Origin: JOPF133 sp052144935
GTDB taxonomy: Bacteria; Acidobacteriota; Terriglobia; Bryobacterales; Bryobacteraceae
DNA: 64,000 nucleotides
Assembly (NCBI GenBank): GCA_052144935.1
Contig: JBKQPR010000085.1
Location: 1-64,000 of the forward strand
Direction of reading: 5' to 3'
Under the pieces are notes generated by a model. It did no database searches, was not told where the DNA came from, and saw nothing but the letters and a program-made list of their open reading frames with translations. The position numbers were made by a program, and so were the translations under genes. Positions 1-9,200 of this stretch are shown one piece after another. Numbering within the stretch: the first letter of the stretch is position 1; the number at the start of each line of letters is the position of its first letter.

Positions 1-2
1 CG

Positions 3-3000
3 GGCGTGGAAGTGACTGTGAATGACCGGCAACGCGTGGATGTCTCCATGCAGGTCGGAGCCGTCACGGAATCGGTGGAAGTGAAGGGTGTGGCCGCCGC
101 CCTGGAAACGGATACGAGCGAACACGGCCAGGTGATCAACACGACGGCGATCGCGGAGCTTCCGCTCAACGGCCGCAATTATGCGGACCTGGCGCTCTTA
201 TCGACGAACGCCGTCAAGTCTCCGATCTCGATTTCCTTCTCGGCCAGCGGGACGCCGCGCGAGGCCGCTTTCAACGTAAACGGCATGCGCAGCACCTATA
301 ACAGCTTCCTTCTGGACGGCATGGATAACAATTCGTACGGGACCAGCAACCAGGGCTATTCCTCACAGTTGGTGCAGTTGTCGCCGGACGCGCTTGCGGA
401 GTTCAAAGTCATTTCCAGCAACTACAGCGCGGAATACGGGCGCGTGGGCGGCGCGGTGATTAGCGCCGTGATGAAGTCCGGCACCAACGATTTTCACGGC
501 TCGGCCTACGAGTACCTGCGCAACACGGATCTGAACGCCACCGGCTTCTTCCCGCCAACGGGCGGCGCCAAGCCCACCTTGCAGCGCAACCAGTTCGGCG
601 CCACCATCGGCGGACCAATCGTCAAGAACAGGCTCTTCTTCTTCGGCGATTATGAAGGCTTACGCCAATTGCAGCGCTATCTCAGCTTCGATTCCATCCC
701 AGACGCAACGGATCGCCAGGGGATCCTCCCGGTGACGGTGGTCAACCCGCTGACCGGCGTGGTTTATCCCGCCAACACGCAGATTCCCGTTGCGCAGTTG
801 AATCCGTTCGCCGCCACGGTCTTAGCCGGACTGCCGCCCACCAATGGCCCCGGACGCTCCAACAATGACGAGGCGCTGCTGCTGATCCGCGATTACGGCG
901 ACAAATTTGACGCCAAAATCGACGGCCAGATCAACGACCGCATGTCGGCCTTCCTGCGCTTCAGCCAGCGCAAGGACTTGCAGTATTTCGCCCCCGACAT
1001 CACCGGGCCCTCCGGCGGGGACGGCAACGGCTTCATTCACGTTGTCGATCAGAACGCTTCGGCAGGTTACACCTGGACCGTCACGCCAACCTCGATTTTC
1101 GAAGCCCGCCTGGGCTTCTCTCATATGCTCGCCGGAAAGCAACCGCCGTATCTCGGCGGCCCGGCCATGTCTACACTTTTCCCCGGCCAGTTTCAAGGCC
1201 TGCCGACGACACCCAGCCTCACCGGCGGGCTCAACTCGCAGTACCTCACCGGATTCACTACTCCCACCATGGGCCGCCAAACCAGCAATCCGCAATTCCA
1301 AAATCCCACTTCGTGGGTTCCGGAGCTCAATTATTCGAGAACTCTGGCCCGGCATTCTCTCAAAGTGGGCTATCAGTACATGTACATCCGCACCGAGATT
1401 CTGGACACCAATCCGCTGTATGGCGAAGACCAGTACAACGGGTCATTCAGCAAGCCCACTTGTGCGCAACTGGGCCAGCCTTCCACCTGCACGGTACCGA
1501 GCGACTCGACTAGCTACAGCCTGGCGGATTTCTATTTCGGCCTTCCCGCCACCATCTACCAGGGGAGCTATACGGTCGTCAACCTGCGGCAATTCGTGCA
1601 CTCGCTGTATTTTCAGGACGACTATCGGGTGAGCGCGAAGCTTACGCTGAACGTCGGGCTGCGGTGGGAGTTCGCGTCGCCGCTCTATGAGCGCGACAAC
1701 AATTACTCGAATTTCGATCCCACCACCGACACCATGATCAAAGCCACCGGCGGAGGCCTGTTTCAACGCGGCCTGGTCCACCCCGATTACCATGATTTGG
1801 GGCCGCGCCTCGGCTTGGCATACAGTCTCACCCCCAAAACGGTGGTCCGCGCCGGATATGGAATCAGCTACACTTTCTTCAACCGGCCGGGAAGCGCCCA
1901 GGAGGGGATCAATGCTCCTCAGGCCCTTTTTGGTATCCTCAGCCAGTCGAATCCCCTGGCGCCGGGATTCCTCACAACGGGGAACAGCTTTAGCGACAAC
2001 ATCGCCAGCCCCGCGGCCTTCAATCCGGCCAATTCCAACGTCGTCTACACTCCTCCAGACAGCAAATGGCCGCTCATCCAGAACTGGTTCTTCTCGGTGC
2101 AGCGGCAACTCCCCAAGAACACGGTCCTCGATGTGTCTTACAACGGAAACCACAGCCTGCGGCTTCCCATCATCGCCGATTACAATCAGGCCAATCCGTA
2201 CAACCCGAGCGCCCCCCTGGCGTACACCGCCCGCGTGCCGATACCGACTTTCGGGCCGATCACGTGGCTCGATCCGGCGGGCGACAATCACTACGATGGT
2301 CTCTCGGCCCGCATTGAGCACCGTTTCGCGAAGGGTTTGTACATCCTGAACTCGTTCACTTGGGGGAAAGCCATGGGCGATTCCGAGCAGGCGCTCGAGT
2401 ATTTCGCGGGCTACTACCAGGCCAATCCGCAAAACATTCACAACCTGGCCGCGGAAAAAGGACCCTCCAGCTTTGACGTGAAATTGAATAACGTCTCGAC
2501 CGTCCTCTACCAGCTTCCCATCGGCAAGGGCCGCAAATACGGCTCCAACATGAGTGCCGTGGCCGATGCGTTTGTGGGCGGATGGGAGATCACCACCATC
2601 AACACCGCCCACACGGGCCAGCCGCTCGACGTGTCCTACGGCGCGACCGGGAACAATATTGTCAGCTCCCTCTCCAACGATTACCGGGGCGAGCCGTTCG
2701 TGCGCCCCAATGTAACCGGCAGCGCCATCAGCCAGAGCCGCTCGGCCATGCTGAACACCTATTTCGCCGGGTACGCATTCACCACTCCGCCCGCCAACGC
2801 GCCGTATGGCGACGTGGGCCGCAATTCGTTCCGTGCTCCCAACTTCGATCAGTGGGACTGTTCGCTGGACAAAAGCTTCCGGATCCACGAAAAAGCCCGT
2901 TTCCAAATCCGGGCGGAGTTCTTCGACGTCCTGAACCACACGAATTTCGGGATACCAAACACCGTAACGACCAACGCCGCCTTCGGGACCATCCGCACCA

Positions 3001-3047
3001 CCTTCCCGTCGAGGCAGGGCCAGTTGGCGGCGAAGTTGATTTTCTAA
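3..3047 (+). CDS. TonB-dependent receptor, Oar-like (5' truncated by window)
   Basis: This is an outer-membrane beta-barrel receptor of the Oar/CarboxypepD-regulatory-like type that is very abundant in Acidobacteriota. The frame is open to the window edge, so the true start, signal peptide and most of the N-terminal regulatory domain lie upstream. What remains starts at the end of that domain (VTVNDRQRVDVSM), then a plug region with LPLNGRNYADL and a typical GGAVISAVMKSGTNDFHGS stretch. The long barrel ends in the usual C-terminal aromatic strand (QLAAKLIF). About 1,015 residues are present, and a full protein of this type is usually 1,050-1,200. The substrate cannot be read from sequence; oligosaccharides or peptides are typical guesses. 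The next gene, glpD, is probably separately transcribed because two hairpins lie between them. Confidence 0.9.
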   Translation, partial: GVEVTVNDRQRVDVSMQVGAVTESVEVKGVAAALETDTSEHGQVINTTAIAELPLNGRNYADLALLSTNAVKSPISISFSASGTPREAAFNVNGMRSTYNSFLLDGMDNNSYGTSNQGYSSQLVQLSPDALAEFKVISSNYSAEYGRVGGAVISAVMKSGTNDFHGSAYEYLRNTDLNATGFFPPTGGAKPTLQRNQFGATIGGPIVKNRLFFFGDYEGLRQLQRYLSFDSIPDATDRQGILPVTVVNPLTGVVYPANTQIPVAQLNPFAATVLAGLPPTNGPGRSNNDEALLLIRDYGDKFDAKIDGQINDRMSAFLRFSQRKDLQYFAPDITGPSGGDGNGFIHVVDQNASAGYTWTVTPTSIFEARLGFSHMLAGKQPPYLGGPAMSTLFPGQFQGLPTTPSLTGGLNSQYLTGFTTPTMGRQTSNPQFQNPTSWVPELNYSRTLARHSLKVGYQYMYIRTEILDTNPLYGEDQYNGSFSKPTCAQLGQPSTCTVPSDSTSYSLADFYFGLPATIYQGSYTVVNLRQFVHSLYFQDDYRVSAKLTLNVGLRWEFASPLYERDNNYSNFDPTTDTMIKATGGGLFQRGLVHPDYHDLGPRLGLAYSLTPKTVVRAGYGISYTFFNRPGSAQEGINAPQALFGILSQSNPLAPGFLTTGNSFSDNIASPAAFNPANSNVVYTPPDSKWPLIQNWFFSVQRQLPKNTVLDVSYNGNHSLRLPIIADYNQANPYNPSAPLAYTARVPIPTFGPITWLDPAGDNHYDGLSARIEHRFAKGLYILNSFTWGKAMGDSEQALEYFAGYYQANPQNIHNLAAEKGPSSFDVKLNNVSTVLYQLPIGKGRKYGSNMSAVADAFVGGWEITTINTAHTGQPLDVSYGATGNNIVSSLSNDYRGEPFVRPNVTGSAISQSRSAMLNTYFAGYAFTTPPANAPYGDVGRNSFRAPNFDQWDCSLDKSFRIHEKARFQIRAEFFDVLNHTNFGIPNTVTTNAAFGTIRTTFPSRQGQLAAKLIF

Positions 3048-3057
3048 AGCTTGTGGC

Positions 3058-3097
3058 GCAGGCCCTCGGCCTGCCGCGCCGAGATTCGTCTCGGCGC
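3058..3097 (+). terminator. Tandem hairpins after the TonB receptor gene
   Basis: Two adjacent perfect stems follow the stop codon. The first is GCAGGCC-ctc-GGCCTGC (3058-3074). The second is GCGCCGAGA-ttcg-TCTCGGCGC (3076-3097), a 9-bp stem with a TTCG tetraloop. There is no long T-run, so intrinsic termination is likely but not certain; they could also belong to a dispersed repeat. Confidence 0.45.
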
Positions 3098-3217
3098 TCT
3101 TCACTCACGGCGGCGTATACCGGGTCGATCCCAGCAGCACGGGCGTGCGCAGCGATATCGACGTCCACGCCGCCCAGGCTGCGGGGCGCGCAGGCCGCTC
3201 TGCTGTATGATTCTCCT

Positions 3218-4789
3218 ATGAACAGGTCCGAGATGTACCGGCGTCTCCACGCTCATCCAGGGCGTTGGGACGTGATTGTCGCCGGCGGAGGCGCCACGGG
3301 AGTTGGCGTGGCGATCGATGCCGCCACTCGCGGTTACGATGTGCTCCTGCTCGAACAAAGCGATTTCGGCAAGGGGACCTCTAGCCGCAGCACCAAGCTG
3401 GTCCACGGCGGCGTGCGCTACCTGGAACAGGGCAACGTGTCGCTGGTCATGGAGGCCCTCAAGGAGCGCGGTCTGCTACTCCAAAATGCGCCCCACCTGG
3501 TCGGCAATTTAGGCTTCGTGGTGCCGAACTACGATTGGTGGGAAGCGCCGTTCTATGGGATCGGGCTGAAGCTCTACAATCTGCTCGCCGGCAAGTATGG
3601 CTTCGGAGCGTCGCGGATTCTCTCGCGGGAAGAAACCCTGCAGCGCCTGCCCACCATCAAGACCGAAGGCCTCAAGGGCGGGGTCATTTACTTCGACGGC
3701 CAATTCGACGACTCGCGGCTGCTCATCAACCTGGTCGAGACCGCCTCGGAACAGGGCGCGACTCTGCTCAACTACGCCCAAGTCACGGAGCTTACCAAAG
3801 ACGCCGAGGGCTTCGTGGACGGCGTCAAATTCCGCGACGGCGAGATCGGGGAGGAATTCGAAGCCCTGGCGCAGGTCGTCATCAACGCCACGGGACCCTT
3901 CGCCGACGGCCTGCGGCGTAGCGCCGACCCCTCGGCCCAGCCGATGATCGCTCCCAGCCAGGGCATCCACCTGGTGTTCGACCGCTCCTTCCTGGCCGGC
4001 GACAGCGCCATCATGGTCCCGCATACCAGCGATGGGCGCGTGATGTTCGCCATACCCTGGCATGGCCACACCGTGGTCGGAACTACCGATACGCCGGTTG
4101 CGGAGGCGGCCCTCGAGCCGGTGGCCCTGGAGCAGGAAATTGAGTTCATCCTCCAGACCGCCTCGTTGTACCTGGAGAAGAAGCCTGCGCGAGACGACAT
4201 CCTCAGCGTCTTCGCGGGAATTCGCCCGCTGGTGCGTTCCGGCGAGTCCGGGAATACCGCGGCGCTGTCGCGAGACCATACCATCCGCATCGAGAATTCC
4301 GGCATGATCACGATCTGCGGAGGCAAGTGGACTACCTATCGCCACATGGCGGAAGATTGCGTCAACCAGGCGGCCACCCTGGCCCGGTTGACGGAACGGC
4401 CGTGCGTGACCGGTCATCTCAATATCCACGGCTTCCATCCGGCTTCCGCGAAGTTCGGCCACCTATGGATGTACGGCTCCGACGCGCCCCTGGTGCGGCA
4501 ATTGGAGGAGAGCGAGCCTCGCTGGGCCGAGCCGCTCGATGGCGCGCTCCCCTACACCGGCGCGGAGGTCGTTTGGGCGGTGCGTCATGAAATGGCTCGC
4601 ACCCTGGAGGACGTTCTGGCGCGGCGCACGCGGGCTTTGTTCCTGAATGCTCAAGCCGCCATCCGGATGGCGCCCGGCGTGGTGGAATTGATGGCCCGGG
4701 AGTTGGGCCAGGACAAAGCGTGGGAGGCCGGACAACTGCGGAGCTTCCACCAGACGGCTCGGAATTATCTCGTAAAGCCATGCGGTTAA
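3218..4789 (+). CDS. glpD: Glycerol-3-phosphate dehydrogenase, FAD-dependent
   Basis: The enzyme oxidises sn-glycerol 3-phosphate to dihydroxyacetone phosphate and passes electrons through FAD to the quinone pool at the inner membrane. The protein has 523 residues, normal for GlpD. It shows an N-terminal FAD Rossmann motif (VIVAGGGATGVGVAID, about residues 20-35), the family signature KLVHGGVRYLEQGN, the substrate-domain motif HTVVGTTDTP and the C-terminal FAD motif ICGGKWTTYRHMAED, followed by the GlpD C-terminal helical domain. ATG 3218 is chosen because the conserved N-terminus starts there; the frame is open further upstream but reads antisense-like sequence. No glpK or glpF neighbour is seen, so this is a lone gene. 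Confidence 0.93.
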   Translation: MNRSEMYRRLHAHPGRWDVIVAGGGATGVGVAIDAATRGYDVLLLEQSDFGKGTSSRSTKLVHGGVRYLEQGNVSLVMEALKERGLLLQNAPHLVGNLGFVVPNYDWWEAPFYGIGLKLYNLLAGKYGFGASRILSREETLQRLPTIKTEGLKGGVIYFDGQFDDSRLLINLVETASEQGATLLNYAQVTELTKDAEGFVDGVKFRDGEIGEEFEALAQVVINATGPFADGLRRSADPSAQPMIAPSQGIHLVFDRSFLAGDSAIMVPHTSDGRVMFAIPWHGHTVVGTTDTPVAEAALEPVALEQEIEFILQTASLYLEKKPARDDILSVFAGIRPLVRSGESGNTAALSRDHTIRIENSGMITICGGKWTTYRHMAEDCVNQAATLARLTERPCVTGHLNIHGFHPASAKFGHLWMYGSDAPLVRQLEESEPRWAEPLDGALPYTGAEVVWAVRHEMARTLEDVLARRTRALFLNAQAAIRMAPGVVELMARELGQDKAWEAGQLRSFHQTARNYLVKPCG

Positions 4790-5141
4790 GCCAAGTTCCT
4801 TTTGGATGTCACCGACCACCAGACCATCCGGATGTGCGGAAGGAAGCCGGCGCATGATGCGCAGGCGCGGCTCCGTACCCAACGCTGTGAGCATGTCCGC
4901 ATACCGGGCGACATTCTGATCGGCTTCTTTGAGCTTCACGCTGAGCAGCACCTCCCACCACTTCCGAGGCGGGTCGACCGCGCAAACGACTTTCCCCGGT
5001 CTTCCTCGGCTGCATGATCGTGTTGTAGCCCCGGAGGCCTTTGGCTAGATGCCAATCGGGCCAGTCTCGTCGGCCTTGTTCCTCTATCCAGTGCAGGTGC
5101 TGTTCGAATGAGTCCGTTGCCTCTGCATAGAAATCGACCAT
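4790..5141 (-). pseudogene. Truncated, frameshifted ArsR-family regulator remnant
   Basis: Read on the minus strand, a frame starts at ATG 5141 behind a GGGAGGA ribosome site and runs for about 47 codons. It must then shift by one base near 4999 to continue as KVVCAVDPPRKWWEVLLSVK and then ARYADMLTALGTEPRLRIMR, a clear ArsR-family helix segment ending in VVGDIQKELG. Homology stops there, before the recognition helix, exactly at the 3' end of glpD. The frame afterwards is antisense to glpD. The piece is therefore a dead arsR-like gene with a frameshift and a missing 3' half. It lies downstream of an intact arsenic operon with its own arsR, so it may be a relic of an older copy. Confidence 0.65.
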
Positions 5142-5279
5142 TGGGGTTTCCTCCCAATCTTCCAATCGCAGATCGGCCGGACGCCGCGGCAGGCTACGCC
5201 CCCGCGCTCCGGCCTGCGAGCATTCATGTCGGCGCATGACCAATCGCAATTCGAATGTTCCAACATCCCATTGGCATCA

Positions 5280-6368
5280 TCAGCCTACGCTCTGCGATTC
5301 CGGAAACCAGTGCCGTGTGCGGTTGCAGACAGAACAAACCGACAGCATCACCGGAACCTCGACGAGGACGCCGACAACAGTTGCCAGGGCTGCTCCCGAA
5401 CCAGGACCGAACAGGGCGATCGCTGTCGCCACAGCGAGCTCAAAGAAGTTGCTGGCACCGATCAGCGCCCCCGGAGCGGCTACGGCGTGACGTACCTTGA
5501 AGAACTTCATGAGTCCGTATGTGAGTGAGGAGTTAAAATAGACCTGCAGAATGATGGGAACGGCAATCAGAATCACATGAAATGGTTTGCCCGTGATGTT
5601 GTCCGCCTGGAACGAAAAGATCAGTACGAGTGTTGCCAGGAGGGCGAGCATACTGACCGGAGCGAAGCGGGGCAGCAATGCCTTCTCGAACCACTCCTGT
5701 CCGTGTGCACGGATGAACCAGGCGCGAAGCGCAGAACCCGCCGCCAAAGGGATCACGATGAAGATTCCAACCGCATACAAGAGCACCTGAAACGGTACGT
5801 GCAGCGAAGAAGCCCCGTTGACCAGGAAGCGGACGATGGGCGCAAAAAGGAAGAGCATCACCAGATCGTTCACCGACACCTGCACGAGCGTATACGCCGG
5901 GTCGCCGTCGGTGAGATAACTCCAGACGAATACCATTGCGGTGCAAGGCGCCGCCGCAAGAATAATGCAACCGGCGATGTACTGATCGGCGTCCGCGGGG
6001 GGAATCCATGCCGCAAACACGTACCGGAAGAACAACCACGCAATGAACGCCATCGAGAACGGCTTGACCAACCAGTTCACAAACAGGGTCACCAGTAGCC
6101 CGCGCGGCTTCTTGCCGACGTCCCGAATGGAGACGAAGTCCACCTTCATCATCATCGGGATGATCATCAGCCAGATCAGCACAGCGATCGGAATATTGAT
6201 CTGACTGCCTGCTCCGAACTCGATCCTACGGAGCCGGTCGATGAGGCCGGGCAATGCCTTGCCAACGAGCACGCCAACCAGCATGCAGAGCCCGACCCAA
6301 AGGCTGAGATATCTTTCGAAATAGTTCAGTCTCTTCCGCGCTGTTGTTTCAGTAGCCGGCTGTACCAT
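5280..6368 (-). CDS. acr3: ACR3-family arsenite efflux permease
   Basis: This inner-membrane transporter extrudes arsenite, using the proton gradient alone or energised by ArsA. It has 362 residues and about ten hydrophobic helices, the standard ACR3 layout. The essential cysteine of helix 4 is present in AAAPCTAMVFVWS (Cys142), and the conserved glutamate of helix 9 in GASNFFELAVATAIALFG (Glu310). The N-terminal signature LNYFERYLSLWVGLCM is characteristic of ACR3 rather than ArsB. Its ATG lies 43 bp inside the end of arsA, so translation is probably coupled. It is the last gene of the five-gene ars operon. Confidence 0.95.
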   Translation of the reverse strand: MVQPATETTARKRLNYFERYLSLWVGLCMLVGVLVGKALPGLIDRLRRIEFGAGSQINIPIAVLIWLMIIPMMMKVDFVSIRDVGKKPRGLLVTLFVNWLVKPFSMAFIAWLFFRYVFAAWIPPADADQYIAGCIILAAAPCTAMVFVWSYLTDGDPAYTLVQVSVNDLVMLFLFAPIVRFLVNGASSLHVPFQVLLYAVGIFIVIPLAAGSALRAWFIRAHGQEWFEKALLPRFAPVSMLALLATLVLIFSFQADNITGKPFHVILIAVPIILQVYFNSSLTYGLMKFFKVRHAVAAPGALIGASNFFELAVATAIALFGPGSGAALATVVGVLVEVPVMLSVCSVCNRTRHWFPESQSVG

Positions 6369-8173
6369 GGATGCTCAACCTTTCGCTGATTCCAAAATGG
6401 GAACTCTCCCGGTTTCAGTAGCGCGCGCAACCTTTCGGGGCCAACCGGCTCGCAGGGACTCCACGGGACAACCGCCATGCGGCGGGAGAAATGCTCTCGG
6501 ACCTCGAAAATAAACGGCAGTTCGCGCTCGCCGCGCTCGACCAGAACTCGATCACGAAAGCCGTTCGCGGAAAAGGCCTGATTCACCACCCAGGCGAACG
6601 GAGTGATGCCAGCCCGCGCCAGATCCTCCTGCAATCGCGCCGCCTCGTGAACCGGAGTAGCCTCGGGCAGGGTCACAAGCAGGACGCGGGTGAAATCGGG
6701 GTCTCGGAGGCGCGGGAGCAGTTGCCGCACCGATTCCGGCACATCGCTCATCGTGCGCGTCACGTCGCGGTGATAGGCTTCGGCTGCGTCCAGCAACAGA
6801 ATTGTGTGTCCTGTAGGGGCGGTGTCGAGCACGACGAAGCCGTGCTGCCCTTCGGCAACGGTTCGCGCGAAAGCGCTAAACACAGCGATTTCCTCGGTAC
6901 AGGGTGATCGCAAGTCCTCCTCAAGCAAGGCGATCCCCTGCACGTCCAGTTGGGGCGCCGCTTTCGCCAGAACGGCTTCCGTGTAATGGCGAGTCTCGGT
7001 GGGGGGATCGATCCGGCTCACCGACAGGTTCGGAACGGACGCGCCGACTGTTGCCGCTAAGTGAGCCGCTGGGTCGGTCGTGCTGAGGTGTACCGGATAC
7101 CCTCGGTTGGCCAGTTCGATGGCGATGGCAGATGCGACTGTCGTTTTACCAACGCCGCCCTTCCCCATCGTCATTACAACGCCGTGCCCCATCTTTTCGA
7201 GTTCGTCGATCAGGGCCGAAAGGGGAAGCCCGGAATGGATCGCGTCGGACAGGTCCTGGTGCAGCGCCTTGCGGATTGGCGATATTCCGCCGAACACACT
7301 TCGGAGGTTCTCCACGCCCATCGGAGCGTACGGGAGCAGCGGAACCCCGATTCGCGGAAGTTTCGCGAGCTCGGCAGGCATCCCGGCGAGTGCTTCCTGG
7401 CCGCGGAGTTCGAGTGCGCACGCGGCGACATCGCTGCGATCCTGCGCAACAAAGACGCCGTTGAGAAACAATCGCTGATTGGCGATACCCATGTCCGCCA
7501 GTTCCGCTCTCGATCGATTCGCTTCGGCGAGCGCGGAGCGCTCAGGCCGGCTTACGAGAACCAGCGTTGTCGTCGACGCGTCTGTGAGTACCTGGAGGCT
7601 GGAATCGTAGAGGGATTTCTGGCTTTCGAGGCCGGCCAGCGGCCCAAGGCACGAGGTGCCGGTCGTGTTTTCGGCAATGAATCCCGTCCATGCGGCCGGG
7701 AGCTTCAACAAGCGAAGCGTATGCCCCGTCGGAGCTGTGTCGAAGATGATGTGATCGAATCCCGCCGTCGCGCGAGCACCGCCAAGCAGTTTCGTGAATT
7801 CGTCAAAAGCGGCGATCTCGACTGTGCAGGCGCCGGATAGCTGCTCTTCCATGCTGTTGAGCGAGGCTTCGGGGAGCACTCCGCGGTACGGCCCAACCAC
7901 CCGATCCCGGTACGCCTTCGCAGCCGCTTCCGGATCGATGTTCAGCGCGAACAATCCGGCAGCGCCGGGAATCGCGGTCGGGGCACCGGACAGCCCAATT
8001 CCCAGAACCTCGTCGAGATTCGATGCCGGGTCCGTGCTGACCAGCAGCACCTTCTTGCCCTGCTGCGCCATTGAGACTGCCGCCGCACATGCGAGCGACG
8101 TCTTGCCGACTCCCCCTTTGCCGGTGAAAAAGAGAACGCGGGTTGCCTGATTCAAAAAGGTCGCACTGGTCAT
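6326..8173 (-). CDS. arsA: Arsenite-stimulated efflux ATPase ArsA
   Basis: ArsA is the cytosolic ATPase that receives As(III) from ArsD and drives the permease. The 615-residue protein is a tandem duplication with two P-loops, GKGGVGKT at residues 18-25 and 337-344, and two DTAPTGHT signal sequences. The three metalloid-binding cysteines of E. coli ArsA (113, 172, 422) have counterparts at Cys116 (SGACTVE), Cys175 (GTSCLG) and Cys425 (SPCTEE). ATG 8173 is preferred to the upstream TTG at 8188 because the TTG lies inside arsD, while the ATG follows the arsD stop by 5 bases, which suits coupled translation. ArsA pairing with ACR3 rather than ArsB is known in several phyla. Confidence 0.95.
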   Translation of the reverse strand: MTSATFLNQATRVLFFTGKGGVGKTSLACAAAVSMAQQGKKVLLVSTDPASNLDEVLGIGLSGAPTAIPGAAGLFALNIDPEAAAKAYRDRVVGPYRGVLPEASLNSMEEQLSGACTVEIAAFDEFTKLLGGARATAGFDHIIFDTAPTGHTLRLLKLPAAWTGFIAENTTGTSCLGPLAGLESQKSLYDSSLQVLTDASTTTLVLVSRPERSALAEANRSRAELADMGIANQRLFLNGVFVAQDRSDVAACALELRGQEALAGMPAELAKLPRIGVPLLPYAPMGVENLRSVFGGISPIRKALHQDLSDAIHSGLPLSALIDELEKMGHGVVMTMGKGGVGKTTVASAIAIELANRGYPVHLSTTDPAAHLAATVGASVPNLSVSRIDPPTETRHYTEAVLAKAAPQLDVQGIALLEEDLRSPCTEEIAVFSAFARTVAEGQHGFVVLDTAPTGHTILLLDAAEAYHRDVTRTMSDVPESVRQLLPRLRDPDFTRVLLVTLPEATPVHEAARLQEDLARAGITPFAWVVNQAFSANGFRDRVLVERGERELPFIFEVREHFSRRMAVVPWSPCEPVGPERLRALLKPGEFPFWNQRKVEHPWYSRLLKQQRGRD

Positions 8174-8178
8174 AGTCG

Positions 8179-8751
8179 TTAGCCGCAACAGCTTTGAACG
8201 ACTGGCAATCCGGCAGGGTCTCCTTCGAGATACCGGTGTGCCAATGGCAACATTGCCTTCGCGGGAGTCTCCTTGACGCTCTGAGCCGTCTTCACTGCGC
8301 GCATCATGTCATCGCGCGAGACACCAAGCTTTTTTGCCTGCTGAAAATGGTATTTGAAGCAGGGCTCGCAATTAGAGGCGATGGCCGCGCCGATAGCAAC
8401 CAGTTCGGACACTGCGTCGGTGTAAATGCTCGGTGCAGGCGCCTCAACACCAAACCCGGAGAACCGGGCGAGTTCTTCGCGGGCTGGATAGCCACCTCTG
8501 CTCGCAATCTGGCCGTTTACCAGGATCAGCGGCAAGCACTGGTTACCTTCCTGTTCGAGCGCGGTCTTGACCGCCTGGTTCGCCGCAAAGGCCTGCGGCT
8601 GTTGGCTCAGGTTGTAACGCTCCACATGCACGCCCTCATTGGCCAGCCAGTGGAGATCGGCTGAAAAGCGCGCCAGGGCGGGATCGACACTCGGACCGCA
8701 CACCCCTGTTGAGCAGCACATTGGGGGATCGAAGACTTCTACTTTGTTCAT
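8179..8751 (-). CDS. arsD: ArsD metallochaperone fused to AhpD-like (CMD) domain
   Basis: Residues 1-105 match ArsD, the chaperone that hands As(III) to ArsA. The three essential cysteines fall exactly at Cys12, Cys13 and Cys18 (PPMCCSTGVCGPS). Residues about 110-175 are unlike ArsD and resemble a carboxymuconolactone decarboxylase/AhpD domain, with ELVAIGAAIASNCEPC and the CxxC pair Cys128/Cys131, the disulfide-reducing centre of AhpD. The chain ends in a vicinal Cys188-Cys189 pair, like the tail of long ArsD forms. Start ATG 8751 is supported by an AAGGAA site; the frame extends 13 codons upstream without support. Total length is 190 residues against about 110-120 for classical ArsD. Whether the added domain reduces ArsD or arsenicals is inference. 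Confidence 0.85.
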   Translation of the reverse strand: MNKVEVFDPPMCCSTGVCGPSVDPALARFSADLHWLANEGVHVERYNLSQQPQAFAANQAVKTALEQEGNQCLPLILVNGQIASRGGYPAREELARFSGFGVEAPAPSIYTDAVSELVAIGAAIASNCEPCFKYHFQQAKKLGVSRDDMMRAVKTAQSVKETPAKAMLPLAHRYLEGDPAGLPVVQSCCG

Positions 8752-8805
8752 ATCCGTTCCTTCTGCCTTTCGTCGAAAGGCGATTGACATGGTAAAGACT
8801 TCCGC

Positions 8806-9165
8806 TCAAATGATGGCCACGAGAGCTTTCAGCTTTCGAAGCGCGTTGTAGTTGATGCAGTACCCAACGCGAGGGCCGTCTTGACTACTGCGAACCAAGC
8901 CCGCGTCCTTGAGAATCCTGAGGTGCTCGGAGACGGTCGATTGTGCCAGCGGCAGTTCGCCGACGATTTGGCTGCAAACTCGTGCCTCTTTCTGCGACAA
9001 CATCCGGAGAATGCGGACGCGAGTAGGATGGCTGATCGCCTTGGCAAGCTTCGCAAGTTCGTCATCGGCTTCGGGACCTTCAAGTCCCCGGAGGTCCGGC
9101 GGCGTATGCCGTTCAGCGGGAGTGCAGCAGAGGGGGTCTAGGGGAGCAAATTGTTCTATAGCCAT
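8806..9165 (-). CDS. arsR: ArsR-family arsenic-responsive repressor
   Basis: This is a winged-helix repressor that leaves DNA when it binds As(III). The 119-residue protein has the ArsR core AKLAKAISHPTRVRILRML and a recognition-helix region QSTVSEHLRILKDAGLV. The classical ELCVC metal motif is absent. Instead there is an N-terminal vicinal pair Cys13-Cys14 (DPLCCTP) and a single Cys64 (EARVCSQI) near the DNA-binding helices. That layout recalls the Cys15/Cys16/Cys55 site of Corynebacterium CgArsR rather than E. coli ArsR; this assignment is inferred from motif position only. A GTG nine bases upstream (9174) is an alternative start; neither has a strong ribosome site. It lies 35 bp after the DUF2180 gene and 54 bp before arsD. 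Confidence 0.9.
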   Translation of the reverse strand: MAIEQFAPLDPLCCTPAERHTPPDLRGLEGPEADDELAKLAKAISHPTRVRILRMLSQKEARVCSQIVGELPLAQSTVSEHLRILKDAGLVRSSQDGPRVGYCINYNALRKLKALVAII

Positions 9166-9200
9166 TCGATTCACTATGGGGTGCTCATCGCGTCAGGCGG

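Noticed and set aside
1443..3104. 553-codon open frame antisense to the TonB receptor
   Set aside because: High GC content keeps antisense frames open; the translation has no domain and the sense strand is a clear receptor.
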